From a virus: 34,689 nucleotides of DNA. Position 1 is the first letter of the stretch, and each line of letters opens with the position of its first letter. The DNA is taken from positions 1 to 34,689 of IMG/VR virus record IMGVR_UViG_3300031566_000201, one strand, 5' to 3'. The notes beneath the pieces were generated by a model that was given only the letters and a program-made list of their open reading frames with translations, was not told where the DNA came from and made no database searches. The position numbers and the translations under genes were made by a program. Below are positions 22,043 through 29,435 of this stretch, piece by piece.

Positions 22043-24385
22043 TTAGTGGGCTAACTCCCACGACTCCGCGCCGACACTGCCTTCAGACAGGATGGGAACC
22101 CTGATCTGGCAGCAGTTCTCAAGGTGGAACTTGAGACGGTCACCAACCTGATGGGACACGTCCTTCGGTGCTTCCAGCATCGTCTCGTCGTGAACCTGAA
22201 GCAGATAGCGGGCCTTGCCGATGGTCTCTGGCTTCTCCTGCATCTCTGTGTAGAGGTCACGCATCCCAAGCTTCATAATGTCACCGGCAGAGCCCTGAAT
22301 GATGCAGTTGTAGGCACTGCGGATCACGGACTCAAACTGGTACTGGTTGATCTTCCCGGCGCGGAAGGCATTCACATCCTTGAAGAACCTGCGACGACGC
22401 CCGGACAGCATTTCAAACCAACCGACCTTCTTGATGCGTTGCTCAACCCACTCGTGGTACTGCTTCACGCCCGGATAGGCGTTGAAATACCCGTCGTAGA
22501 TGACCTTGCCTTCTGCCTCGCTGATGCCCAATTCCTGCGCGAGAGACTTGTGGTGCTTGCCGTACAGCAGACCGAAGTTCACCGGCTTTGCGAGGTCACG
22601 CCCGCGCTCCATGCCATACGTCTTGAACAGCGGGGTCAGCACACAGGTCAGAGCATGGATGTCCATGCCAAGGCAGAACCCACTGATAGCTGGCTGTTCA
22701 GGATTCAGCTTGTCGCGCTTTCCGGGTGGCGCACCGCACTTCGGGCACGCATGGATCGCGACTTTGGTCTGGCCACTCTCTCCGCACTCAGCGCAGTCCC
22801 ACTGGCGATACGCTTTCAGCAGTGCCTTGTCCCGGCTGAAGTGCGCCATCAGGCGCAACTCGATCTGTGAAAGGTCGTAGGAAATTAGGTCGTAGCCCTC
22901 AGTCGGTATGAACACCTTCCTGAAGGACTCTGTTCGCCACTTGAACCGCCCGCTCGCCTTATCCGCTCCAGAGAAGACATAGCCTTCCGGCAAGTTGGTG
23001 GGATTCTTTTCCGGCTCCGGTCCCCAACCTTCTGTCGCCCAACGCTGCGGCAGCACATGGGGTTTAGGAATGGTCTGCATACTGATCTTCTTGGTTGTGC
23101 CCTTGCCGCCACCAGAAGTCCAGCGTCCAGTGTCAGCACCAATCGGATTGAAGGACGTGAAGATTCTACCGTTGCGTTCCTGTTTCAGAATCGCTTCCGC
23201 GTAGGTGCCAAGCATCTTGCACACGTTGCGGTAGCGCTTCAGTGCCTTCGCCTGCGTAATACCCTTCTTGTCGGCAAGCCATTCCAGCACAGCACCGGGG
23301 CAACCGTACTCTCCAGTCTTATCGCTGGGTTTGAGCCACTTCGGTGGTTTCAGTCCAAGAGTCTTCCAGAACAGGTCTCTTACCTGTTCCGATGAGTTCG
23401 GATTGAAGTCCGGGCCGAACCAGTTGACGAACTGCTTCTCCAGCTTCTTCTTCATGCTGACCAGCACAACCTTGATGCGCTTGGTAACCTCAAGGTCAAC
23501 ACGAATTCCGTGGTGCTGCATCTCCGTAACAATGAACATCATCGGCAGTTCAAGACCGTCATGGATTGCCTGCAAATCGCACTTCTCAGCGACTTTGAAC
23601 TCTGTGAACAACTTGTCGTATAAGTGGTGAAGAAGTAATGTGTAAACCGCATCGTCCGTCGCGTACTCAGCGAACCGCTCGTCCTTCTTTCGGTTGTAGA
23701 ACGCAATGATCCGCTGCTCGAAACGCTCGCGGACATAGCTGATAACAGCGTTCTTCTTCATCTTCGGCTTGAGCCGGTGAGTCACACGCTTCCAGCTAGG
23801 CCAATCATCCATGATCTCGGAGTCATGGGGGAAATCCTCGTCGCTGGTCCTGCGGTTGTCCCTGTACCACGTCCATGCCGCCACCAACATCTTCTTGATG
23901 ATCTGCACGCCCTTCTTGTCGTACTGCTCCAGTTCCTTCTGCGTCTGCTTGTAGGTCAGAGCGCCCTTGGCACCCAACCTAAGCTTCGCCTGTTCCTTGA
24001 GCCCCTTCAGTTCGTTCTCGTCCCACAGGAAGCTCTTTATCATCGTGTCGCTGAGAGTCTTCGGGTACGCAATCTTGCGCGTCTTCAGTACGCCCAATTC
24101 AGCACAGGCGTTGTGAACAACGATGATCTTGGATTCGTCGTGAAGGATTGGTTTGAGGATGTCGTTGCGTGCGCGCTTAGGGTCGGTGAGATTGTGCCCC
24201 CGGAATGACCAGTAGTGCGCAATCACCTGTTCGGGGTTGTCTGGATCAAGACACGCCATTGAGAAACCGTGCCAAGCTGCCACTGCTGGTGGCAACGATC
24301 CGTCGTACTCAGTGTCGAAGGAAACTACCGGTGCGGCCTTCAACGCTTCGATAACCTTTTCTTCGGAAAGCTTCTTGATCTTCAT
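22043..24385 (-). CDS. polA: Family A DNA polymerase with zinc-ribbon insert
   Basis: This 780-residue polymerase has an N-terminal DEDD 3'-5' exonuclease (FDTEYDG with D24 and E26; 'VVHNACAELGVL'; 'YATDDAVYTLL' with D245). In exo motif II the usual Asp is Glu 96. The polymerase part has motif A 'SYDLSQIELRLMAHF' (D504), motif B 'RDLAKPVNFGLLYG' (K600, F604, Y608) and motif C 'LQVHDETMLEA' (D733). A zinc ribbon (C531, C534, C547, C550; CAECGES and CPKCGAP) is inserted between motifs A and B, in the fingers. It replicates the phage genome. I chose ATG 24385, 6 nt after GAGGGG; ATG 24391 touches that site. Confidence 0.93.
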   Translation of the reverse strand: MKIKKLSEEKVIEALKAAPVVSFDTEYDGSLPPAVAAWHGFSMACLDPDNPEQVIAHYWSFRGHNLTDPKRARNDILKPILHDESKIIVVHNACAELGVLKTRKIAYPKTLSDTMIKSFLWDENELKGLKEQAKLRLGAKGALTYKQTQKELEQYDKKGVQIIKKMLVAAWTWYRDNRRTSDEDFPHDSEIMDDWPSWKRVTHRLKPKMKKNAVISYVRERFEQRIIAFYNRKKDERFAEYATDDAVYTLLLHHLYDKLFTEFKVAEKCDLQAIHDGLELPMMFIVTEMQHHGIRVDLEVTKRIKVVLVSMKKKLEKQFVNWFGPDFNPNSSEQVRDLFWKTLGLKPPKWLKPSDKTGEYGCPGAVLEWLADKKGITQAKALKRYRNVCKMLGTYAEAILKQERNGRIFTSFNPIGADTGRWTSGGGKGTTKKISMQTIPKPHVLPQRWATEGWGPEPEKNPTNLPEGYVFSGADKASGRFKWRTESFRKVFIPTEGYDLISYDLSQIELRLMAHFSRDKALLKAYRQWDCAECGESGQTKVAIHACPKCGAPPGKRDKLNPEQPAISGFCLGMDIHALTCVLTPLFKTYGMERGRDLAKPVNFGLLYGKHHKSLAQELGISEAEGKVIYDGYFNAYPGVKQYHEWVEQRIKKVGWFEMLSGRRRRFFKDVNAFRAGKINQYQFESVIRSAYNCIIQGSAGDIMKLGMRDLYTEMQEKPETIGKARYLLQVHDETMLEAPKDVSHQVGDRLKFHLENCCQIRVPILSEGSVGAESWELAH

Positions 24386-24401
24386 GCCCATCCCCTCAGA
24401 C

Positions 24402-24432
24402 AAAAAACCGGGGCAGGCTCAACCTGCCCCGG
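24402..24432 (-). terminator. Strong intrinsic terminator after SSB-like gene
   Basis: A perfect 10 bp GC-rich stem (CCGGGGCAGG / CCTGCCCCGG) with a 5 nt loop is followed on the minus strand by TTTTTT. It lies 16 nt past the stop of the SSB-like gene and its T-run ends about 16 nt before the polymerase start. It ends the SSB-like transcript, and the polymerase would then depend on read-through or antitermination because no promoter is seen between them. Confidence 0.88.
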
Positions 24433-24448
24433 CAAACTTCACTGAGGT

Positions 24449-25504
24449 TTATGGCTCGTCAAAGTCGTCAAGTTCGTCTTCGAAGTCGTCAGCCTTCGGA
24501 GCGGTCTTCTTGGCTCCCTTCTTTACCTTCTTGGGGCTGGATGTTGCCTCAGCCTTCTTCGTCTTCTTCTTCGGCTGTTCCGGTTCTTCATCAGCCGCGT
24601 CGTCCGAATCATCTTCCAGACCGTCGTCGGAATCATCCACGTCGGCATCGGTCTCAACTTCAACGTCGTCGTCAGCTTCGTCCACCACGTCGTCAACGTC
24701 GTCGTCATCCTCAAGACTGAAGTCAACTTCCGGTGCCTTCGTCGCCTTCTTCTTGGTGGTCGTCGGCTTGTTGCCCATCATCTCGTCCGGGTCGTGACCA
24801 CGATAGGTCAAGAAGTGAACGAGGCGTTCCTTCGTGGGCTCAAACATTTTCTCGTAGTCGGAAGGGCTGATGAACTGCTCAACAGCTTCTTCCCACGTAA
24901 TCGTCTCGCCAGCCTTCTGCTTGCCTTCAAACAGGAACTTCACGCCGGGGCTCTTGTTGAACGCCTTGGCGAGATTGTTGAACTTCTTCATGGGCTGCCA
25001 GTGGTCACCATTGCTGGATGCTTTGGTCTGGCTGCGCGAGACTTCGACCTGAAGACCACGAATGCTGCCGTCGTAGTGCTTCGCCATCTTCATAATCTTC
25101 TTGGTCTCAGCGTGCGACAACAACAGCACACGGCGAAGGTGCTTGCGGTGGTTACCATCGTTGTCGGTGTAGCCGGTCAGGTCGATTGCCGTGATGACGG
25201 AACCGAAGCGGCGACCGATTGCGTTGTCATGCAGAGCAGCGTTGCAGATGGGGCACTTGAGCGGGTTGGCATCCGGGTTGGAGCCATCCTTGCAAGCAAC
25301 CTTCATCTTGATCGCTTGCGTGTCGCCCTTCACGAAGAGCGAGTGGTAGTAGAACATCATCTTGGGGTCGTCCAGCAGGATGAGTTTCACATCCTGATCT
25401 GGCTTCACCCAAAAGAGGTTCGGGTACTTTGGCGTTGTTTGAGAACTTGCGGGCATTGCGTCAACTTCGTCACTCGACGCGCCCTCACTGAACCATCCAC
25501 TCAT
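24449..25504 (-). CDS. Single-stranded DNA-binding protein (phage SSB/gp32-like), acidic tail
   Basis: This 351-residue protein has a core of about 240 residues and a long acidic linker. The core contains a zinc-type cluster (VACKDG, LKCPICN) and a beta-rich region with 'GSVITAIDLTGYTDNDGNHR' and 'GLQVEVSRSQTK'. From about residue 255 come Asp/Glu runs, then a Lys-rich part, and the last residues are DDFEDELDDFDEP. This order resembles phage gp32-type SSBs, whose acidic tail recruits partners. Fold identity is inferred, not proven. The start ATG at 25504 follows AGGAAG at 7 nt. It is the only gene between promoter P4 and a strong terminator, which fits high-level production. Confidence 0.7.
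   Translation of the reverse strand: MSGWFSEGASSDEVDAMPASSQTTPKYPNLFWVKPDQDVKLILLDDPKMMFYYHSLFVKGDTQAIKMKVACKDGSNPDANPLKCPICNAALHDNAIGRRFGSVITAIDLTGYTDNDGNHRKHLRRVLLLSHAETKKIMKMAKHYDGSIRGLQVEVSRSQTKASSNGDHWQPMKKFNNLAKAFNKSPGVKFLFEGKQKAGETITWEEAVEQFISPSDYEKMFEPTKERLVHFLTYRGHDPDEMMGNKPTTTKKKATKAPEVDFSLEDDDDVDDVVDEADDDVEVETDADVDDSDDGLEDDSDDAADEEPEQPKKKTKKAEATSSPKKVKKGAKKTAPKADDFEDELDDFDEP
24580..24725 (-). repeat. Low-complexity (GAY)n acidic coding repeat
   Basis: The linker of the SSB-like protein is coded by repeated GAC/GAT/GAA codons (long GTCGTC-type runs on the plus strand). This produces open frames on the opposite strand, rich in Ser, that are not genes. Such runs are prone to slippage, so linker length may vary between relatives. 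Confidence 0.6.
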
Positions 25505-25582
25505 GGTGGCACTTCCTTTCTGTTCAACCGTAGTGTCAAGCCTTCTTGTCAAACCGTTAGTAGCACTAATGTGCTGGTGGAG
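25505..25582 (-). promoter_or_regulatory. Structured leader of the SSB-like mRNA
   Basis: The transcript from promoter P4 would have a leader of roughly 70 nt. It starts with a hairpin (AGCAC-TTAT/ATTA loop-GTGCT, 25562-25575), then three similar short units, GGTTTGACAAGAA, GGCTTGACACTAC and GGTTGAACAGAAA, then the AGGAAG ribosome-binding site. T4 gene 32 has a leader of this kind (a structured 5' element plus unstructured repeats to which its SSB binds to stop translation). The resemblance is in layout only. The TTGACA units are not spaced from any convincing -10. Confidence 0.45.
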
Positions 25583-25610
25583 AATGTACCCCACATAAAA
25601 CGAGCGTCAA
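25583..25610 (-). promoter_or_regulatory. Promoter P4 (sigma70-like) for the SSB-like gene
   Basis: TTGACG (25610-25605) and TACATT (25588-25583) are 16 nt apart, with a TCGTTTT block and GTGGGG before the -10. The -35 begins 7 nt past the stop of the primase gene. The expected start is near 25576, directly at the foot of the leader hairpin. Confidence 0.65.
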
Positions 25611-25616
25611 GAAAAA

Positions 25617-26594
25617 TCAGAAGAAAAACAAAAGTCTTTCAGCAACCGCTTTCTTCAGTTCCAACTCGGAACATTCAGCGGGGTCTTTACCGCTAGGAAG
25701 CCGCGTGATGTGTACGTTCGGAACCACAGACGAAATCGCTTTCGCTATCTTCTTGGCTGCCACCATCCCTGCCGCATCACTGTCAAGCATCAGCACCACG
25801 GACGTGCGCCATGCCTTCAACTTCTTCAGACGAGCCTTAGTCACGTTGGTGCCAAGGCAGGCAAGCACGTTGCGGAAGTAGCGGCTCAACACCACAGCAT
25901 CCAGCGGACCTTCGACAAGGATGATCGGTTCATCCAGCGTGAGGTCCAAGAACTGCTCGCCATAGAAATACTGGTCGATGGCTGCGCTGATCTTGTCGTA
26001 CAACAGGTACTTCACACCGAAGCCATCCAGCTTCCTGCCATACACAGCAACCAGCTTCCCGCCCTGACTGAACACCGGAAACGTGACGCGCTTGGTAACC
26101 TTGTCGTAGCCCAAATGCCAGTGCGCCAGTTCGTCTTCCTGCAACCCGCGTTCTTCAGTCAGGTAGGAATGCGGTGTAAGTTCACAACGCCTGACGAACG
26201 TGGAAAGCTCTACCTCAGCCGCAGTCTTCTTCCCGATGTGCTTCTTGGCTGCCTGCTTCTTGTCTAACTGGTCAAGCATCACTCCGGGGTCGGCGTCCTC
26301 TTTGTCTTTGACAAACTCAACAGCGTCATCGAACTCGCCTTCCGCCATCCGGTTGAGGCGCATCATCGTGAACAGCAGCGAGCCGCCCTGCTTGCATGTG
26401 AAGCAGTGACACACGCTCTGGCCAAATTCTTCCGCCTTCACCTTGAAGCCGGGAGTCATATCCAGATCGTGGGCGTGCGCAGGATCGTATGGCGCGAACG
26501 GACACCGAAGCATCACGCCCTCGCCAAGCATCTTGTACTTGTTGTCTTTGCCGAACAGGGCTTCGCCTAGTTCAATAATGCTTGCGGTATCCAT
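25617..26594 (-). CDS. DnaG-like DNA primase
   Basis: This 325-residue protein has an N-terminal CHC2-like zinc domain (C31, H40/H42, 'SVCHCFTCKQGGSL' with C64 and C67) and a central TOPRIM domain: 'EPIILVEGPLDAVVLSRYF' (Glu 228) and 'VVLMLDSDAAGMVAAKK' (Asp 271, 273). It is short compared with bacterial DnaG (about 580) and lacks the helicase-binding C-terminal domain, as in many phages. It makes RNA primers for the lagging strand. ATG 26594 (MDTASIIEL) overlaps the RNase H end by 28 nt; a GTG at 26621 is possible. The C-terminus ends in FFF. A palindrome copy at 25731-25744 lies in the gene. Confidence 0.88.
   Translation of the reverse strand: MDTASIIELGEALFGKDNKYKMLGEGVMLRCPFAPYDPAHAHDLDMTPGFKVKAEEFGQSVCHCFTCKQGGSLLFTMMRLNRMAEGEFDDAVEFVKDKEDADPGVMLDQLDKKQAAKKHIGKKTAAEVELSTFVRRCELTPHSYLTEERGLQEDELAHWHLGYDKVTKRVTFPVFSQGGKLVAVYGRKLDGFGVKYLLYDKISAAIDQYFYGEQFLDLTLDEPIILVEGPLDAVVLSRYFRNVLACLGTNVTKARLKKLKAWRTSVVLMLDSDAAGMVAAKKIAKAISSVVPNVHITRLPSGKDPAECSELELKKAVAERLLFFF
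25731..25744. repeat. Palindrome motif copy 5 in primase gene
   Basis: The minus strand reads CGAAAGCGATTTCG, identical to the core of the copies at 793-808 and 22014-22029. It encodes AKAIS in the TOPRIM-proximal region of the primase. Confidence 0.5.
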
Positions 26595-27118
26595 GCGTTC
26601 AGTTTCTTCTTTCCAATGCACTTCCGCTTTGCGTCCGGGCCATGCTGCTTCTTCGCCTTCTGAGCAAGGTAGTCAGCAAGGTGGTTCCACTCGTTGCCCG
26701 AATGCCCCTTGACCCAACACAGGTCAACCAGAACACGCTCGTACACGTCTCGATTGTTCTCGATCAACTTGATGTTCACCGTCGCATCGTCCAAGTCGCG
26801 CTTCCAAGTTGAGTCGGTCATCCGAATCGCGTACACGCTGTCGGAGATGACCGTGGCGTGCTTGACCTTTTCCTTCCGTGCGGAAAGCCAGCGCAGAGCC
26901 CAATTCATTGCAGACAACTCAGCAGTCTGGTTCGACTGCTTCTCCGCGCCCACCCACTCAGGATGCTCCGGGCTGACCACCACGCTGCCGAAGTAACCGG
27001 CAAGCGGGCTGCGCACCGTGTTAACCACCAGCACCGTGACGAACGCCCACGTCGCCGTCTTGTACTTGTGGCTGAAGCCACCATCGCAATAGAGTTCAAC
27101 CTTGATGTCGTCGCTCAT
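26567..27118 (-). CDS. rnhA: Ribonuclease HI
   Basis: This 183-residue protein has all RNase HI carboxylates: 'VELYCDGGFSHK' (Asp 12), 'SNQTAELSAMNWAL' (Glu 67), 'VISDSVYAIRM' (Asp 93) and 'WVKGHSGNEWNHLADYLA' (His 139, Asp 149). It removes the RNA of RNA-DNA hybrids, here most likely Okazaki primers and R-loops. The ATG at 27118 overlaps the initiator stop (ATGA); a longer frame reaches into that gene and is not used. Two stretches longer than in the E. coli enzyme (residues 30-60 and 155-183) are seen. It lies between initiator and primase genes. Confidence 0.9.
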   Translation of the reverse strand: MSDDIKVELYCDGGFSHKYKTATWAFVTVLVVNTVRSPLAGYFGSVVVSPEHPEWVGAEKQSNQTAELSAMNWALRWLSARKEKVKHATVISDSVYAIRMTDSTWKRDLDDATVNIKLIENNRDVYERVLVDLCWVKGHSGNEWNHLADYLAQKAKKQHGPDAKRKCIGKKKLNAWIPQALLN

Positions 27119-28128
27119 GCAGCGGACTCCAACGCCGGGATGCCGTGTTCCTTTCCCTTGGACTTCGCCCATGCGTGCAACTGCTCTGGTGTCTGCCACA
27201 GCCAGCGGCGCTCTGAGAACCACGTCTCTGAGCCAATTACATAGACCCACGCGGACGGGCAGAAAAGCAGAGGCTTCACGCTACGGGCATACGACTCCGT
27301 GACCATGTGGGCGTAGATGCGGTCACCGGCATTGGCGTTCTTCAGGAACTCCAGCAGAGCCGCCTTTGTCTTTTCAGGGTGGATCATCTTCGGGTAGATG
27401 CTCAAGAACAGGTCCAGATGCTCTTGCGGCTTGTCGTCACATAGCAGCGTCAGGATTTCGGCGCGGAATGCTTTTTCCTCGTCCGCTTCGGCATTTCCCA
27501 ACCCCGGTTCATCGCAGTTCTGTTCAGGAAGTGGGAAGTGACTTTTTGCGCACGCGGAGCGTGCGCCAAACACACACTCCTTTTCCTCTTTCTCTTGAAC
27601 CTCTTTATCTAACCCTCTTAGTAGGACATTTTTGACACCGGGTAGGGTCATTCCTGTCACCGGGGTAGGGACATTTTTGACACCGGGTAGGGACACAACT
27701 GACCCTACCCCCGTGTCATCCATGTCACCGGGGTCATCAGGCTTGAGGAACATGGTGAACGCTTTTCCACCAAGTTCCTTGGTGTAGCGGACGATCAGCT
27801 TCTTCTCGATCAGTTCACTGAGCGCACGGGCAATCGTGCGCACCGTGCAGTTCAGTTCCTTGGCCATGCGGACACGACCAACGAAGCAGCGACCGTTCTG
27901 ACCGGCGTACTTGCGCAGCAGGCCATAGACCAGTTGCGCTCGGCTGGAAATACCGCGCTCGGCAAGGTCCACCGGCACAAGAAAGTTGTGCGAAACCTGT
28001 CGGTAAGGGTTGAACGAAGTAAACCCGCTGGGTACTTTATCAGGGTATTCATTGTAGCCCTGATTTACCGGTTGGATTTGGTGGGTAGCGGAGCCGACAC
28101 CGCTACCCACTGTCTTTTCTGCCTGCAT
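27115..28128 (-). CDS. Replication initiator (lambda O-like, winged helix)
   Basis: This 337-residue protein has a winged-helix domain at about residues 45-130 ('RAQLVYGLLRKYAGQNGRCF', 'RMAKELNCTVRTIARALSEL', 'KKLIVRYTKE'). A linker holds two copies of LPGVKNV 15 residues apart. The C-terminal half has 'HLDLFLSIYPKM' and several Trp. Phage O-like initiators bind iterons within their own gene and recruit helicase through the C-terminal part; here the repeated DNA coding the linker, and the downstream DnaB and DnaC-like partners in the same cluster, fit that scheme. ATG 28128 has a strong AGGAG at 6 nt. Specific similarity to lambda O was not tested. Confidence 0.78.
   Translation of the reverse strand: MQAEKTVGSGVGSATHQIQPVNQGYNEYPDKVPSGFTSFNPYRQVSHNFLVPVDLAERGISSRAQLVYGLLRKYAGQNGRCFVGRVRMAKELNCTVRTIARALSELIEKKLIVRYTKELGGKAFTMFLKPDDPGDMDDTGVGSVVSLPGVKNVPTPVTGMTLPGVKNVLLRGLDKEVQEKEEKECVFGARSACAKSHFPLPEQNCDEPGLGNAEADEEKAFRAEILTLLCDDKPQEHLDLFLSIYPKMIHPEKTKAALLEFLKNANAGDRIYAHMVTESYARSVKPLLFCPSAWVYVIGSETWFSERRWLWQTPEQLHAWAKSKGKEHGIPALESAA
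27548..27738. other. Candidate phage replication origin inside the initiator gene
   Basis: Three blocks lie side by side. First, iteron-like repeats at 27624-27738: a 24-bp sequence is repeated exactly at 27624-27647 and 27669-27692 (45 bp apart). The core G(A/T)CACSGGGTAGGG also appears at 27656-27670, in inverse orientation at 27701-27717, and as a partial copy at 27724-27738. Second, 27577-27619 is purine-rich on the minus strand, a likely melting region. Third, a GC-rich hairpin (GCGCACG, 5 nt loop, CGTGCGC) is at 27548-27566. Lambda has iterons, an AT/purine-biased region and a dyad inside gene O in the same manner. Confidence 0.6.
27624..27692. repeat. Exact 24-bp direct repeat, iteron-like
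   Basis: Copies at 27624-27647 and 27669-27692 begin GGACATTTTTGACACC and end GGGTAGGG. Between them lies a related GTCACCGGGGTAGGG. The period of 45 bp is 15 codons and yields LPGVKNV twice in the protein. Confidence 0.85.
28039..28064. repeat. Inverted repeat in initiator N-terminal codons
   Basis: ATCAGGG (28039-28045) and CCCTGAT (28058-28064) form a 7 bp inverted repeat with 12 bp between. On the minus strand the central part holds TACAAT after GGGC, similar to a -10, but there is no -35 at the right distance. It could be a binding site for a self-regulating protein, or chance. Confidence 0.3.
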
Positions 28129-28142
28129 TCTATTCTCCTAAA

Positions 28143-29435
28143 TCATCCCTTGTTCTTTGATGAGAACTTCATTTTGAAGTCTTCTTCTTCGTCTGTGTCG
28201 TCGTCCCCCATCGGCCCCATAGAAGCCTTCTGGTGGAACTCCATCGTGTTCAAGTCCCAATTTATGGTCATGTCTTCAAGTGCCATACCACTACGCACCT
28301 TCAGGCTCGACATCATCATCTCGTGCGCGCCCTTCATCTCTGTGGTCTGAAATAAACCCAACACCACGTCAGCATCCTGAATGACAGCAGCCGAACCTGC
28401 CGCTGCGTTCTGGTCAGCCTTCAGGTCTTCGCCTCCAACCAGTCTGTTGAACTGCCCTGTACCAATGATCGGAACCATCTTCGCCTCAGCAAGCTGCTTG
28501 GTGCCTTGCACAAGCTTCGCCTGCTCATCCCACTTCTTGTCAGCGACCAGATAGAAGGAATCCCAAATCACGAGTTCCGGTGCGTAGGTGTCGATGGCAA
28601 TTTCAAGGTCAAGCACTGAGCGCACGTCCCTCTGACCAAGGATGTGGTACGCTCCCCACCCGTTGTCCTTTTTCTTGAAAGTTTGGAAGTACGACTTGAA
28701 GCGCTCGTACTCTTCGGTCATCAGTTCTCCCTTCAGAAACCGGAGCGCACTGACGCGGGCACCAACAGAGTCGGCACGGATAGAGACGCTTTTAGGTGGC
28801 ATCTCCTGCGACACGAACAGCACGTTCTTGCCGCATACCTTCTGCGCGTAGTCAGCAAGAATCAACGCAATCCACGTCTTGCCAACGCTGGACTTTGCCA
28901 GAATATAAATCAGGTCTCCGGGGCACCAACCCAACGTGGCTTCATTGAGGCTGGCCCACGGAGTACCAATGCCAAGGATTCCTTCCATTGCCTTGCGCTG
29001 CTTATACATCTCCCAACGCTGGCTCAACGTCAACTGAAGATTCATCGCAGACGCATTTGACGCTGGAGTGAAAGACTGTGTGAGGTCCGCTGCCAAAATC
29101 TTCATGGACTTCAGCGCATCATCAGGGCTCTCTGTTTCCAGAGCCTTGATGGTCTTCGTTTTCAAACCTTCTTTGATAGCGTTGTTCAGACCACGCTTGC
29201 GAAGCTCATCCGCATAGAAGCTGATGGGCTCGTAGGTCTTGGGAAGCTTCTCATCGAACTCGACTTCGAAGGTCTCACGCTTCGGGAGTTCCCCGTGCTT
29301 GCGGTAGAACTCAATCGTCCAGTCGTAGCGTTCCTTCCACTCGTCCTCAACGAAGAAGTCGCGCCTGACTTCAGACAAGTCTTCCGGCTTCTGATCTTGG
29401 ATCAGCTTGGAAAAGTATGAGGCATCAATGTCCAT
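28143..29435 (-). CDS. dnaB: DnaB-like replicative helicase
   Basis: This 430-residue protein has a helical N-terminal part (residues 1-125) and a RecA-type helicase core. The core shows Walker A 'YILAKSSVGKTW' (Lys 186), 'VLFVSQEMPPKS' and Walker B 'ELVIWDSFYL' (Asp 292), then 'GTGQFNRLVGG' and 'QDADVVLGL'. It unwinds DNA at the fork and partners the primase. The tail is acidic then basic (DDDTDEEEDFKMKFSSKNKG). The start ATG at 29435 overlaps the loader stop by 11 nt, so helicase and loader are co-translated. The ribosome-binding site is poor (AAGAAG), consistent with coupling. Confidence 0.87.
   Translation of the reverse strand: MDIDASYFSKLIQDQKPEDLSEVRRDFFVEDEWKERYDWTIEFYRKHGELPKRETFEVEFDEKLPKTYEPISFYADELRKRGLNNAIKEGLKTKTIKALETESPDDALKSMKILAADLTQSFTPASNASAMNLQLTLSQRWEMYKQRKAMEGILGIGTPWASLNEATLGWCPGDLIYILAKSSVGKTWIALILADYAQKVCGKNVLFVSQEMPPKSVSIRADSVGARVSALRFLKGELMTEEYERFKSYFQTFKKKDNGWGAYHILGQRDVRSVLDLEIAIDTYAPELVIWDSFYLVADKKWDEQAKLVQGTKQLAEAKMVPIIGTGQFNRLVGGEDLKADQNAAAGSAAVIQDADVVLGLFQTTEMKGAHEMMMSSLKVRSGMALEDMTINWDLNTMEFHQKASMGPMGDDDTDEEEDFKMKFSSKNKG

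Noticed and set aside
24237-24797. Plus-strand Ser-rich frame opposite the SSB-like gene
   Set aside because: The Ser runs are the antisense of the Asp/Glu codon repeats.
24794-25696. Plus-strand frame of 300 codons
   Set aside because: It covers the SSB-like gene and its promoter in antisense and has no motif.
27119-27250. N-terminal extension of RNase HI
   Set aside because: It lies inside the initiator gene; RNase HI starts naturally 11 residues before its first catalytic Asp.
27624-27738. CRISPR array or tandem-repeat minisatellite
   Set aside because: Copies are few, spacing is uneven, one copy is inverted, and the repeats are in frame in an initiator gene; iterons fit better.
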